This document shows positions 9,813-18,821 of a DNA stretch of 64,000 bases, piece after piece. Numbering within the stretch: position 1 is the stretch's first letter; the number at the start of each line of letters is the position of its first letter. Both the position numbers and the translations under genes were made by a program. A model generated the notes under the pieces. The model was not told the origin of the DNA, searched no databases, and saw only the letters and a list, made by a program, of their open reading frames with translations. The stretch lies in the NCBI RefSeq assembly GCF_040438925.1, contig NZ_CP159258.1, positions 5,851,001 to 5,915,000 on the forward strand, written 5' to 3'. The DNA is from Pseudomonas sp. MYb327. GTDB lineage: Bacteria > Pseudomonadota > Gammaproteobacteria > Pseudomonadales > Pseudomonadaceae.

Positions 9813-11432
9813 ATGATCCGGCCTCTGGTCTGTTTGCTGCTGTGTTTGATCCCTGCGCTGGCCACCGCGCAGGACGAGCCGCTGCGACTCGGCTTTAAAG
9901 GTGAGCTGCTGTCGTTGAGCCGAACCCAGGTGATTTCACGCGAGCCGTTGCCTGCTGACTTGCAGGCGCCGTTGGGCAGTTTGTGGAAATTGTTTGTGTA
10001 CGGTTGGCTGGTGGATAGCGGCGCCCATGAGCAGCCTTACGAATGTCGCGGCCAGTCCAGGGAAGAGGTTTATTGCTGCACCGCGGGTGGCAAGATTGAG
10101 CGCGATCAGGCGTTAGTGAAATCCTGCGGGTTGTATTTTGAGCCGGCACGTTTGGGCATTACCGACGCTGGCTGGCGCACGTATTGGCAAGCGCGACAGG
10201 CGCCGGAGTGGTTGCAGGATTTGCTTTCGTTGCAGCCTTCGACGCGCGTGTCGGTGGCTGACTTGTTACAGGCGCTGGCGTTGATGCCCGCCCAGGATCA
10301 GGCGCGACGCGTATTGCTCGATGTGGTGTTGAACGCCGCTGACGGCAATGTCGTCGGCGAACTCGGTGGCCGATTACGGGTGAAGACCTGGAGCTGGTTG
10401 GGGGATCAGGATTCATCGTCGCGTCAGGGCGGCTTTGCCGGTTGGACAACGGATGGCACTCCGATATGGGCGGGAGGGCGCGGAACCAGTCAAATGGTGC
10501 TTCGTCATTATGCTGCTGCGTTGGCAACGGTGTTGCCGACAGATTGGCCAGCGGATACGGGGCGTTGTGTCGAAGTCGGACTGTTTTCCCGCTATCCGGT
10601 TCAGCGCGTTCTGGCAGGAGAGCGTGTGGTTTCTAACGGGCCATTGCAGGGCGACTATCGCGTCGAGTTCGCCAACGGTAACCGGCTCGATATCCACAGC
10701 AGCGGCGAGCTGTATTTGTTGAATGACAAGCTCGTCGCCCGGCTGGACCGCGAAGAGTACGTTGCCCGCGTGCTCCAGCGCGAAGCCAGACCGGTACCTG
10801 CCGAAGCCGCCAAAGCCCTGGCCGTGGCCATTCGCACCTACCTCCAGCAAAACGCTTCACGCAGCGGCGAATGCCTGAGCATCGACGACAGCAGCAGCCG
10901 TCAGCGCGTCGCTCCACGCCCGGCCAGCGCCGAAGCCCGAAACATCGCGGCATGGACCAGCGACCTGGTCCTTGCCGGCAGCACCGTCACCTATCACTCC
11001 GACCAACCGGCCCCGGACAAACTGTCCTGGCAGCAAGCAGTCGAACAAGCCAGCGCCGGTCAACGCTACGACGCCATCCTCCTGCACGCTTATCCGCGCG
11101 CGAGCCTCAGCCGCTGGGACAATCCTGTCGCCTCCTGCGAAGCACTGCCCAGCGCGCAAGACTGGCTGAAAAAGCAGCGTCGGAGCTGGCGCCCACGGCT
11201 GGACATCGAAACCGGTTACAACGAAGTCCGCACCTTCGCCGTATGCCGCCTGACTTTTGGACGCCCCTATGTCGACCGCGAACGCCAGCGCATTTACGTG
11301 CGCGGCGTGCTCTCGCTGCAAGACCGCCTCGACCTGACTCACGAATACCTGCACCTGGCCTTCGAGGCACACCCCAACGGCCAGGATGAAACCTACATCG
11401 AAGGGCTCGCCCGCCACCTTTTGCTGGAATAG
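9813..11432 (+). CDS. magE: MagE-like DUF2300 protein with PBP-like, SpoIID-like and HEXXH segments
   Basis: 539 residues with a signal peptide (MIRPLVCLLLCLIPALATA). Three regions stand out. Residues about 50-225 echo a penicillin-binding fold: SLWK (Ser56, Lys59) as SxxK, KSCG (Ser104) as SxN-like, and KTW at 191-193 near the KTG position. Residues about 285-410 resemble the SpoIID/LytB domain: LDREEYVARVL, Glu324, then EAAKALAVAIRTYLQQN and TYHSDQ. The C-terminus has HEYLH (510-514), a zinc-peptidase HEXXH motif. The DUF2300 family has no assigned activity; these assignments are by eye. It follows magD after one base and is separated by three bases from magF. Confidence 0.88.
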   Translation: MIRPLVCLLLCLIPALATAQDEPLRLGFKGELLSLSRTQVISREPLPADLQAPLGSLWKLFVYGWLVDSGAHEQPYECRGQSREEVYCCTAGGKIERDQALVKSCGLYFEPARLGITDAGWRTYWQARQAPEWLQDLLSLQPSTRVSVADLLQALALMPAQDQARRVLLDVVLNAADGNVVGELGGRLRVKTWSWLGDQDSSSRQGGFAGWTTDGTPIWAGGRGTSQMVLRHYAAALATVLPTDWPADTGRCVEVGLFSRYPVQRVLAGERVVSNGPLQGDYRVEFANGNRLDIHSSGELYLLNDKLVARLDREEYVARVLQREARPVPAEAAKALAVAIRTYLQQNASRSGECLSIDDSSSRQRVAPRPASAEARNIAAWTSDLVLAGSTVTYHSDQPAPDKLSWQQAVEQASAGQRYDAILLHAYPRASLSRWDNPVASCEALPSAQDWLKKQRRSWRPRLDIETGYNEVRTFAVCRLTFGRPYVDRERQRIYVRGVLSLQDRLDLTHEYLHLAFEAHPNGQDETYIEGLARHLLLE

Positions 11433-11435
11433 ACC

Positions 11436-12248
11436 ATGACACTTCGTTATCCACCGGTCTTGCTGTTGCTTTGCACGTTCGCAGTGTTATCGCCGGCAAT
11501 GGCCGCCGACAGCGTCAAGCTCGATACGCCTTTAGGCGGCTGGCGCACCGGTGCGGCCGAAGGTGAAGGCGAAAACTTCCGCCAGACCGTCAACTACCCT
11601 GCCTCGTCCGTGAACACCCCGGCAGGCCAGGCCAACACCGCGCGCATCGCCGGACAGATCAAGGCCTTGCCCAAGGCTGAAGAGCCCGGTCGGTTGATTG
11701 TGAACGGTGTCAGCATGCCGCTGAAAATCGACCCGGCGGGCCGCTTTGATCGCCCGTTTTCATTCCCCAGCGGCAGCAACAGCGTCGAAGTCCGCAGCGC
11801 CGATGGCCAACAACGCCGTCGTGTTCAGTTCCTCAATGCCAGCGGTGGCGCAACACCGGCCAAATTACGCGTACTGCTGGCCTGGGACAGCGATGGTACT
11901 GATCTGGATCTGCACCTGATCACCCCCGACGGCGCCCACATCTGGTACGGCGACCGCGTCGCGCCAAATGGCGCAGCACTCGATGTCGACGTCACCACCG
12001 GCTACGGCCCTGAAATCTTCGCCATGCCCGCGCCGATCAAGGGGCAGTATCTGGTCTATGTAAACTACTTTGGGGGTGGCTATCGCAGTGATGAAGAGGG
12101 GCAGGAAGAGGCGGTACAACCGCTGACCACCGCGCAGGTGACGGTGATCACCGAGGAAGGGACGCCGAACGAGAAGATGCAGACGTTTCTGGTACCGATG
12201 CGAGCGGTGGGGGAGTTGACGTTGGTTAAGGGGTTTAGTTATCCGTGA
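11436..12248 (+). CDS. magF: MagF-like DUF2135 (YfaP-type) exported protein
   Basis: 270 residues with a signal peptide ending around SPAMA. The DUF2135 signature is TDLDLHLITPDG, followed by ATGYGPEIF-like and YLVYVNYF strands also seen in MagA. It closes the operon, so two paralogous DUF2135 proteins flank the MagB-E core. E. coli has only the downstream copy (yfaP), as far as I recall, whereas the two-copy arrangement is the Pseudomonas form. Function is unknown beyond the association with the macroglobulin. Confidence 0.88.
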   Translation: MTLRYPPVLLLLCTFAVLSPAMAADSVKLDTPLGGWRTGAAEGEGENFRQTVNYPASSVNTPAGQANTARIAGQIKALPKAEEPGRLIVNGVSMPLKIDPAGRFDRPFSFPSGSNSVEVRSADGQQRRRVQFLNASGGATPAKLRVLLAWDSDGTDLDLHLITPDGAHIWYGDRVAPNGAALDVDVTTGYGPEIFAMPAPIKGQYLVYVNYFGGGYRSDEEGQEEAVQPLTTAQVTVITEEGTPNEKMQTFLVPMRAVGELTLVKGFSYP

Positions 12249-12281
12249 GGGTAACTGACGGGTCACTTTTCTGTGGGCATT

Positions 12282-12305
12282 AAAAAGCCGGCTTGTGGCC
12301 GGCTT
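12282..12305 (-). terminator. Intrinsic terminator between convergent magF and the repressor gene
   Basis: The perfect 8-bp stem AAGCCGGC (12285-12292) / GCCGGCTT (12298-12305) has a TTGTG loop. The T-rich tail lies on the minus strand (TTTTTA read from the minus side), so it best serves the S24 repressor gene. It may also slow transcription leaving magF. Confidence 0.7.
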
Positions 12306-12517
12306 CTCGGGGACTGGCTTGGTTCATTTTTGGTAAACCGCGCCAGCCTTCAAAACGTACACCCGGATCTTGCGTCCGGCTGTGGGACTCGGCGAGAAAA
12401 TCATCTGCCTTGTCGGTGCGATCGGAGCCGCGGGGCGGGTCGATGCAAATGTGGGGCGCAGCATACTGATTTTTTGGGGGAATTCCCAGCTTGGCGTGCG
12501 ATGAACACGGCTCGGTA
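12306..12517. other. Intergenic stretch without a convincing gene
   Basis: A minus-strand reading frame at 12324-12464 would give 46 residues ending GRKIRVYVLKAGAVYQK. It has no ribosome site and no family I recognise, so it is not called. A short palindrome GGGAATTCCC lies near 12478. The strip looks like worn-out sequence downstream of a phage-type repressor. Confidence 0.35.
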
Positions 12518-13270
12518 CTACAGGAATGGCACCTCGGGCCTGCGTTTGTTCAGCGTCGACCACCAGAACACCCAACCCAATACCCTGATGTTTTCTTCCT
12601 CAATTTGTGCGGGTCTAAAGACCTCATCCGGGTATTCAGCATTATTGTGGCTGCGCATGCGCAGCGAGTTGCCCGGTACGCGGTGCAGGTATTTGATCCG
12701 CAGCATGCCGTCATGCTCGATGGCATAGATCTCGCCGTCGATAATTTGCGTAAGTCCGCGATCAATGGCGAGTATTGAACCATCTTCAATTTTTTCCGCC
12801 ATGCTGTTGCCGATCATGCGGGCGCAGATGGCGTCTGCGTGGTTGATTTCCAGGGAGTCGAGGTCTCTGCGGGGGAGGCGGATGGACTGTCCGGGGTCTT
12901 TGATGACATGGGTTTTGTTGGAATCGGGTGTGATGACTGTTTCTTTATAGAAGGGCAATTCGACGTCGGTCGGTTCGATGACCCTGTAGTTGCCGCGGAT
13001 TGCCTGGGCGTCGAAGGTGTTGCCGGCATCGTCGAGCAGGCGCAGTTCTTTCGAATTCCTCGGACCTTCACCAACTTTCAGCCACTCACTGTTTACAGAT
13101 AGGCGTCTGGCGACCTCTTCCATTTGGTAGTGGGGCACGCCTCGGGTGTACCAGTTGTGGACGTTTTGTGGCTTCTTGATTTTCAAGAACTCGGCAAATT
13201 CCGTCGTCGTGATATTCGCCTCTTCGAGGAGCATTTTGAATCGCGCACCGCAGGTTTTGTTCTTTTTCAT
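12518..13270 (-). CDS. Orphan phage-type repressor, HTH plus S24/LexA-like peptidase domain
   Basis: 250 residues. An N-terminal helix-turn-helix (about 8-65) has the bacteriophage CI style, with QNVHNWYTRGVP. The C-terminal S24 fold (about 125-240) has MIGNSM with Ser156 and LRIKYLHR with Lys193. The 37-residue Ser-Lys distance equals that in LexA. The only Ala-Gly pair upstream is at 82-83, about 73 residues before the serine, further than in LexA or CI. RecA-driven self-cleavage is therefore uncertain. No pyocin, prophage or divergent target gene lies next to it. It could be a relic, or a regulator acting elsewhere. Confidence 0.88.
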   Translation of the reverse strand: MKKNKTCGARFKMLLEEANITTTEFAEFLKIKKPQNVHNWYTRGVPHYQMEEVARRLSVNSEWLKVGEGPRNSKELRLLDDAGNTFDAQAIRGNYRVIEPTDVELPFYKETVITPDSNKTHVIKDPGQSIRLPRRDLDSLEINHADAICARMIGNSMAEKIEDGSILAIDRGLTQIIDGEIYAIEHDGMLRIKYLHRVPGNSLRMRSHNNAEYPDEVFRPAQIEEENIRVLGWVFWWSTLNKRRPEVPFL

Positions 13271-13435
13271 AAACGCGAGTCTACCCGCGCGGCATAAGGC
13301 TTTGATTCAACGAGCCGTTCAAATTTCGAGGGAAATTTAAGACTGGATGTAAGACGCCAAGGTCGGAAATTAAACAAGAAAAAACCAGTACGACCCGGGG
13401 TTAAACGCAGTGTTTATGATGCTTTCCAGGCGCCC

Positions 13436-13468
13436 ACAAAAAACCCCGGATAAACCGGGGTTTTTCTT
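13436..13468. terminator. ppa: Bidirectional intrinsic terminator downstream of ppa
   Basis: A 9-bp perfect stem AAACCCCGG (13441-13449) / CCGGGGTTT (13455-13463) has an ATAAA loop. It is flanked by A-runs on the left and T-runs on the right, so it works in either direction. It lies 30 bases after the ppa stop. Confidence 0.85.
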
Positions 13469-13497
13469 TAGGCTTATAGCTTGAAGCTAGCCGCTGC

Positions 13498-14025
13498 TTA
13501 ACCTTTATAGGCAGCAACCGACTTGGTGATCGCTTCGCGGGCGGCGTCTGCGCCGGCCCAGCCTTCGATCTTCACCCATTTGCCTTTTTCGAGATCTTTG
13601 TAGTTCGCGAAGAAGTGCTCGATCTGCTGAATCAGCAGCGGCGGCAGGTCAGTGTATTCCTTCACGTCGACGTACAGCTGGGACAGCTTGTCGTGTGGAA
13701 CGGCGATGACTTTGGCATCGCCGCCGCCGTCGTCGGTCATGTTCAGGATGCCGACTGGACGGGCGCGGATCACGGAACCTGGGGCAACCGGGTAAGGGGT
13801 CACGACCAGTACGTCGAGGGGGTCACCGTCGTCAGCCAGGGTGTTCGGGATGTAACCGTAGTTGGCCGGGTAGAACATTGGGGTGGCCATGAAACGGTCA
13901 ACGAACAGGCAATCGCTGTCTTTGTCGATTTCGTATTTGATCGGCGCGTGGTTGGCCGGAATCTCGATCGCGACGTAGATGTCGTTCGGCAGGTCTTTGC
14001 CAGCCGGAATCTTGCTGTAGCTCAT
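13498..14025 (-). CDS. ppa: Inorganic pyrophosphatase (family I)
   Basis: 175 residues, the normal length for the bacterial family I enzyme. It has the metal-binding signature [11 protein letters not shown] and the [15 protein letters not shown] context, plus C-terminal [10 protein letters not shown]. It hydrolyses pyrophosphate and so pulls biosynthetic reactions forward in the cytoplasm. It is a single-gene unit with its own strong terminator downstream. An upstream ribosome site (GGGGGCAACG on the minus strand) is modest. Confidence 0.98.
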   Translation of the reverse strand: MSYSKIPAGKDLPNDIYVAIEIPANHAPIKYEIDKDSDCLFVDRFMATPMFYPANYGYIPNTLADDGDPLDVLVVTPYPVAPGSVIRARPVGILNMTDDGGGDAKVIAVPHDKLSQLYVDVKEYTDLPPLLIQQIEHFFANYKDLEKGKWVKIEGWAGADAAREAITKSVAAYKG

Positions 14026-14138
14026 TGGGCGTTGCCCCCGTTAGTTGACCAGAAACACTTGGCCGGATTGACCAAAAAGTGGCGGCGATTATAGGCATAT
14101 TCCTACGTCGACGCCACGTACCAGAGGTCGTGTAGACC

Positions 14139-14951
14139 TTAGTCCTGTGCCTGATAGACCGGGTTCTCGGCGAGAAGTTGCCGTAGCCTCGCCAACGGGT
14201 CCTGGCGATAGAACAGCTTCAGTTGCTCATAGACCTGTGGATAAGTCTCGTGCAGCAGATCCGGGGCGCTGAAGAAGTATTCGCTGGTCACCGCGAAGAA
14301 CTCTGCAGGGTTTTCGGCGGCGTAGGGGTCGATGGCCGTCTCGGCGTCCGGATTGCGGTCCAGTTGCCGGTCAAGATCGTCGTAGGCTTCTTGCATGACT
14401 TTGGCCCAGTCGCTGACCCGCATGTCGGCGTGCAGCGGCGGCAGGCCGTTCGCATCGCCGTTGAGCATGTCGAGTTTGTGCGCCAGTTCATGAATAACGA
14501 GGTTGTAGCCTTCCCAGCTGCCGCTGGCCATCACACCCGGCCAGGCCAGGATGATCGGACCCTGCTGCCAGGCTTCACCGCTATGCTCGCCGTCCCATTC
14601 GTGCTCGACGCCGCTGGCGTCACGATGACGCTGGGGGCTAAGGAAGTCGTCGGGGTAAAGGACGATTTCGTGAAACCCCTGATACCAGTTCAAATCACCG
14701 AGATGCAGCAGGGGTAATTGCGCTTGGGCCGCCAGCAACAGGCGTTGCTCCTGATGCAGTTCGACGCCGGGCAGGGCGGTCAGGTGTTTGTCTTGCAGGA
14801 ACAGCACGCACGCTTCGCGCAGCCATTGGTCTTCGGCGGCGGTGATGCCATCAAGGAAACTCAGGTGCTGGCGCACCCGTTGCCACGTGTCGTCGGCAAT
14901 CGGGTGTTTGGCCAGGGTGCGCTGGCGGCGCCAGGCGCTCAGAGACCACAT
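14139..14951 (-). CDS. mtfA: M90 zinc metallopeptidase, MtfA-like
   Basis: 270 residues matching the MtfA family. The zinc motif HELAHKLDMLNG lies at about residue 154, followed by the downstream glutamate region (NPAEFFAVTSEYFF). In E. coli MtfA binds the Mlc repressor and has aminopeptidase activity. No mlc or pts gene is near, so its partner here is unknown. It follows the DedA gene by six bases and is probably cotranscribed with it. Confidence 0.92.
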   Translation of the reverse strand: MWSLSAWRRQRTLAKHPIADDTWQRVRQHLSFLDGITAAEDQWLREACVLFLQDKHLTALPGVELHQEQRLLLAAQAQLPLLHLGDLNWYQGFHEIVLYPDDFLSPQRHRDASGVEHEWDGEHSGEAWQQGPIILAWPGVMASGSWEGYNLVIHELAHKLDMLNGDANGLPPLHADMRVSDWAKVMQEAYDDLDRQLDRNPDAETAIDPYAAENPAEFFAVTSEYFFSAPDLLHETYPQVYEQLKLFYRQDPLARLRQLLAENPVYQAQD

Positions 14952-14957
14952 GGTGAA

Positions 14958-15614
14958 TCAGCGGGATTCGGCTTTGGAGTTCGAGCCGCCGAAGCGGCTG
15001 CGGATCACGCCGATGATCATCGGCACCAGTGACAGCAGGATGATGCCAACGACCAGCAGCGACAGGTTGGACTTGATGAACGGTACGTTGCCAAAGAAGT
15101 AACCGAGGGTGACCAGCCCGCCGACCCACAGAATGGTGCCGAGGATGCTGAATGCGAAGAAACGCGGATAGGGCATTTTCGCTACGCCGGCGACGAACGG
15201 TGCAAAGGTTCGAATGATGGGCAGGAAGCGCGCGAGGGTTACAGTTTTGCCGCCGTGCTTTTCATAGAAGTCGTGAGTTTGTTGCAGGTAATCGCGGCGG
15301 AAGATTTTCGAATTGGGATTGCTGAACAGACGTTCGCCGGCCGTTCGTCCGACGACGTAATTCGTACTATCACCGAGAATCGCCGCCAGCATCAGCAGGC
15401 CGCCGAGTAATACCGGGTCCATGCCACCGCCGGCCGCTACGGCACCGGCGATAAACAGCAGCGAGTCACCCGGGAGGAACGGCATGACTACCAGGCCGGT
15501 TTCACAAAAAATCACCAGAAACAGAATGGCGTAGATCCATGGCCCGTAGTTGGTGACCAGCAAATCGAGGTAAACATCGAGATGCAGGACGAGATCGAGC
15601 GGGTTGAAATCCAT
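14958..15614 (-). CDS. DedA-family membrane protein
   Basis: 218 residues with about five hydrophobic segments. The SNARE-associated/VTT core includes FLPGDSLLFIAGAVAAGG and the RFLPIIRTFAPFVAG motif with its essential arginines. DedA proteins are now viewed as lipid scramblases or flippases for undecaprenyl phosphate and phospholipids at the inner membrane. A second DedA domain occurs fused to PAP2 at 30335-31651. The start at 15614 is preceded by a purine-rich ribosome site (GGTGCTCC is weak), so start confidence is moderate. Confidence 0.95.
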   Translation of the reverse strand: MDFNPLDLVLHLDVYLDLLVTNYGPWIYAILFLVIFCETGLVVMPFLPGDSLLFIAGAVAAGGGMDPVLLGGLLMLAAILGDSTNYVVGRTAGERLFSNPNSKIFRRDYLQQTHDFYEKHGGKTVTLARFLPIIRTFAPFVAGVAKMPYPRFFAFSILGTILWVGGLVTLGYFFGNVPFIKSNLSLLVVGIILLSLVPMIIGVIRSRFGGSNSKAESR

Positions 15615-15800
15615 GGAGGAGCACCTGTGATGACGGCCCGACTCGGCAGGCCTGTGCGGATGACTTCGAGTAAGCCTACAGACGGGTGTAGTTTTTCTTA
15701 CAAGCCGGGAAGGTCGGCATTATACGGGGAGGCTAGTGAAAAGCGCGTCGAGTTTGTAGCGGGGAATGTCACTCGGATCGACGGTGGGCATCGCGTGTTT

Positions 15801-15888
15801 TGTAGGAGCAAGCTTGCTCGCGAAAGCGGTCTTGCATTCAACAGGTGTGCTGTGTGACATACCGCAATCGCGAGCAAGCGTGCTGCTA
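15801..15888. repeat. REPIN between the DedA gene and the GNAT gene
   Basis: A TGTAGGAGCAAGCTTGCTCG arm at 15801-15820 faces a degenerate inverted partner (TCGCGAGCAAGCGTGCTGCT) near 15868-15888. About 45 bases separate them. It belongs to the GAGCAAGCTTGCTCGCGA family. Confidence 0.75.
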
Positions 15889-15902
15889 CCGCTTGATGTG
15901 GA

Positions 15903-16364
15903 TCAGAGTTCGTCGCTGATCGGCAACACGTAGTTTTTGAATTCGGTATCTTCCTTGAACCCGATGGATTCGTAGGTTTTCTGAGCGACTTCGTTATTGC
16001 TGCTGGTGGAAACGCGCATGCGCACGGCATTGGTTTCCTTGGCCATTTTCTTCGCGGTGCGGATCAGGTTGTCGGCCACCAATTGGCGGCGGGCGTCTTC
16101 GGCGACGTAGATGTCGTTGAGAATCCACACGCGTTTGAGCGAAAGCGACGAAAAGCTCGGGTACAACTGACAGAAACCCATCAGTTTATTGCTGTCGTCA
16201 TCGGACAATGCCAGGTAGATCACCGATTCCTTGCGACGCAGGCGTTTCTCGAGGAATGCCCGGGACGAGTCCGGATACGGCAGGGAGCCATAAAACTCGC
16301 GATATTTGACGAACAACGGGGTCAGCAGGTCCAGGTGTTCGAGGGTCGCTTGAATAATCCGCAT
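15903..16364 (-). CDS. GNAT-family N-acetyltransferase
   Basis: 153 residues with a GNAT fold. The N-terminus MRIIQATLEHLDLLTPLF, central strand LMGFCQLYPSF and acetyl-CoA-binding region (EDARRQLVADNLIRTAKKMAKE) are followed by SSNNEVAQKTYESIGF. The acetyl-CoA loop reads RRQLVAD rather than the common RGxGxG/A form. The substrate is unknown. The same gene follows eutC in P. aeruginosa as I remember it, but it is probably not an ethanolamine gene, since 115 bases separate them. Confidence 0.9.
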   Translation of the reverse strand: MRIIQATLEHLDLLTPLFVKYREFYGSLPYPDSSRAFLEKRLRRKESVIYLALSDDDSNKLMGFCQLYPSFSSLSLKRVWILNDIYVAEDARRQLVADNLIRTAKKMAKETNAVRMRVSTSSNNEVAQKTYESIGFKEDTEFKNYVLPISDEL

Positions 16365-16479
16365 GGTAGGTCTCGTCTCAAGTGGCTGTCTTCACGTGCT
16401 CTGACGGCAATAGGTACTCACTGGCAGCCGTGCGTCGATCCTGCCTGAAAGTGGAACGAAAGTGCAATGCGGAAGCGAT

Positions 16480-17316
16480 TCACACATCCGGCGGACTGAG
16501 TAGGAAATTACCTTTCATGTCTGCACCTGCGTCTGACTCCAGCGTCTGAACCTGCGCTTCGTCTTTCAAATTGACCCCAGACAGCTGACGCCGACAGGCT
16601 TCTCGCATCAAATACAGCAAGCGGTGTGTCGCCATGCCATAACTCAGGCCTTCGAGGCGTACATTGGAAATGCAGTTGCGGTAGGCATCCGTCAGTCCGA
16701 CCTTGGGATTGTAGGTGAAATATAAACCCAGGCTGTCCGGCGAACTGAGGCCCGGGCGTTCACCGATCAGGATCACCGTCATTTTTGCGCCCAGCAGTTC
16801 GCCAACCTCGTCGGCGACCGCAACGCGGCCCTGCTCGACCAATATAATCGGGGCCACGGACCAGTGTTCGGCGCCAATCTGTTCCTCCAGACGCGCCAGA
16901 AATGGCAGCGTATGGCGATGAACGGCCAGCGCGGACAAACCATCGGCGACCACGATAGCCAGATCGACCCCGCCAGGATTGGCAGAGGCGTATTCGCGCA
17001 GGGCTTGTGCCGACGCAGCGCTTAACTTTCGCCCCAGATCGGGGCGCTGCAGGTAACTGTTCCGATCTATCGCCGCACTGTGCAGCAAAATGCTTTGCCG
17101 ACCGCGTTCGGCCAGTTGTGCGCTGAGTGCCACGTGATCGAACGGCAAATGCACCGCATCCCGCGCCTGGGCGTGGGCGTACTGGAAATCCAATTGGGCG
17201 CGGGTGGGCATGCTGGTGCCGGTGCGTCCCAAGGCAATTCGCGCGGGTGTCAGGCGTCGCAGTTCCAGCCATGGGTTGTGCGGATCGAAAGGCGGCTTAT
17301 CCATGTCAACACTCAT
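16480..17316 (-). CDS. eutC: Ethanolamine ammonia-lyase small subunit
   Basis: 278 residues, the usual EutC length. Family blocks include [34 protein letters not shown] and [13 protein letters not shown]. Together with EutB it forms the adenosylcobalamin-dependent lyase that turns ethanolamine into acetaldehyde and ammonia. The start overlaps the eutB stop (ATGA), giving coupled translation. No microcompartment shell genes are present, as expected for pseudomonads. Confidence 0.97.
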   Translation of the reverse strand: MSVDMDKPPFDPHNPWLELRRLTPARIALGRTGTSMPTRAQLDFQYAHAQARDAVHLPFDHVALSAQLAERGRQSILLHSAAIDRNSYLQRPDLGRKLSAASAQALREYASANPGGVDLAIVVADGLSALAVHRHTLPFLARLEEQIGAEHWSVAPIILVEQGRVAVADEVGELLGAKMTVILIGERPGLSSPDSLGLYFTYNPKVGLTDAYRNCISNVRLEGLSYGMATHRLLYLMREACRRQLSGVNLKDEAQVQTLESDAGADMKGNFLLSPPDV

Positions 17317-18707
17317 CCCAGTTGTGCCAAGGCCTGGCGGAAGGCCGGTGGCAGGTTATTGCCAAACAGAACCTTGCCGTCCGCCTGAGTGAAAATGCCC
17401 ATTTTCGCCAGCCACTGTTCGAACTCCGGCGCGGGCTTCAGCCCCAGCGTTTGCCGGGCATAGAGCGCATCGTGGAACGAAGTTGTCTGGTAGTTGAGCA
17501 TGATGTCGTCGGAGCCGGGGATGCCCATGATGAAGTTGATACCGGCCACGCCCAGCAGGGTCAGCAGGGTGTCCATATCATCCTGGTCGGCTTCGGCGTG
17601 GTTGGTGTAACAGATGTCGCAACCCATGGGCACACCGAGCAATTTGCCGCAGAAGTGGTCTTCGAGGCCGGCGCGGATGATTTGTTTGCCGTTGTAGAGG
17701 TATTCCGGACCGATAAATCCTACGACGGTGTTTACCAGGAACGGGTTGAAATGTCGTGCGACAGCGTAGGCCCGGGTTTCGCAGGTTTGTTGGTCTACGC
17801 CGTGGTGGGCGTTGGCTGACAGGGCGCTGCCCTGGCCGGTTTCGAAATACATCAGGTTGCGCCCGAGGGTGCCGCGATTGAGGCTTAAACCGGCATCGTA
17901 ACCTTCCTTCAGAATGTTCAGATTGATGCCGAAACTGGCGTTGGCCGCTTCGGTACCCGCGATCGACTGGAATACCAGGTCCAGCGGAACGCCGCGATTC
18001 ACCGCTTCAATCGACGTGGTGACGTGAGTCAGCACGCAGGCCTGTGTAGGGATTTCGTAGCGCTGAATGATCGCGTCGAGCATTTCCAGCATGGCGCAGA
18101 TCGAAGCAATGCTGTCGGTGGCCGGGTTGATCCCGATCATGGCATCGCCATTGCCGTGCAGCAGGCCGTCGAGAATGCTCGCAGCGATACCGGCCGGTTC
18201 GTCGGTTGGGTGATTGGGTTGCAGGCGGGTCGAGAGCCGGCCACGCAGGCCCAGGGTGCCGCGAAATTGCGTGACCACACGGATTTTCTGCGCCACCAGC
18301 ACCAAATCCTGTACGCGCATGATCTTTGAAACGGCAGCGACCATTTCCGGGGTCAGGCCGGAGGCGAGCGCACGCAGGACCTGTTCGTCGGCGGCATCGC
18401 TGAGCAGCCAGTCGCGAAAGCCACCGACAGTGAGGTGGCTGACCACGGCGAAAGCGTGATGGTCGTGGGTGTCGATGATCAGTCGGGTAACTTCATCGGC
18501 TTCGTAAGGAATCACCACTTCTTCAAGGAAATGGCTCAGTGGAATGTCGGCCAACGTCATCTGCGCGGCTACCCGCTCGCCATCGTTGAGTGCGGCGACA
18601 CCGGCCAGAAAGTCTCCCGAACGCGCGGGGCTGGCCTTGGCCATGACGTCCTTGAGGCTCTCGAAACGGTAGGTCTGAGCGCCGATGGAATGGGCAAATA
18701 CGGCCAT
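17313..18707 (-). CDS. eutB: Ethanolamine ammonia-lyase large subunit
   Basis: 464 residues from the ATG at 18707 ([15 protein letters not shown]), the standard EutB N-terminus; upstream in-frame codons lack family similarity. Conserved substrate and cobalamin-side segments include [28 protein letters not shown] and [17 protein letters not shown]. It is the catalytic TIM-barrel subunit. It lies 200 bases downstream of exaC with a REPIN between, and the ethanolamine permease gene found here in P. aeruginosa is missing. Confidence 0.97.
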   Translation of the reverse strand: MAVFAHSIGAQTYRFESLKDVMAKASPARSGDFLAGVAALNDGERVAAQMTLADIPLSHFLEEVVIPYEADEVTRLIIDTHDHHAFAVVSHLTVGGFRDWLLSDAADEQVLRALASGLTPEMVAAVSKIMRVQDLVLVAQKIRVVTQFRGTLGLRGRLSTRLQPNHPTDEPAGIAASILDGLLHGNGDAMIGINPATDSIASICAMLEMLDAIIQRYEIPTQACVLTHVTTSIEAVNRGVPLDLVFQSIAGTEAANASFGINLNILKEGYDAGLSLNRGTLGRNLMYFETGQGSALSANAHHGVDQQTCETRAYAVARHFNPFLVNTVVGFIGPEYLYNGKQIIRAGLEDHFCGKLLGVPMGCDICYTNHAEADQDDMDTLLTLLGVAGINFIMGIPGSDDIMLNYQTTSFHDALYARQTLGLKPAPEFEQWLAKMGIFTQADGKVLFGNNLPPAFRQALAQLG

Positions 18708-18821
18708 GGGGTGGCGTCCTTCTGGTCTGTTTGCATGTGGTGAAACCAAGGAGTGTCTGTTGCGATCATGCAGAGCCTGTGCCAGAGCGGACAACTATCC
18801 TGGTTCTGTTACTTGAAACGA

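Noticed and set aside
12324..12464. 46-residue minus-strand frame next to the S24 repressor gene
   Set aside because: No ribosome site, no family; retained only as a remark on the gap.
664..13270. Fic-mag-repressor block as an integrated mobile island
   Set aside because: No integrase, transposase, flanking direct repeats or tRNA target was found; mag is a normal Pseudomonas operon.
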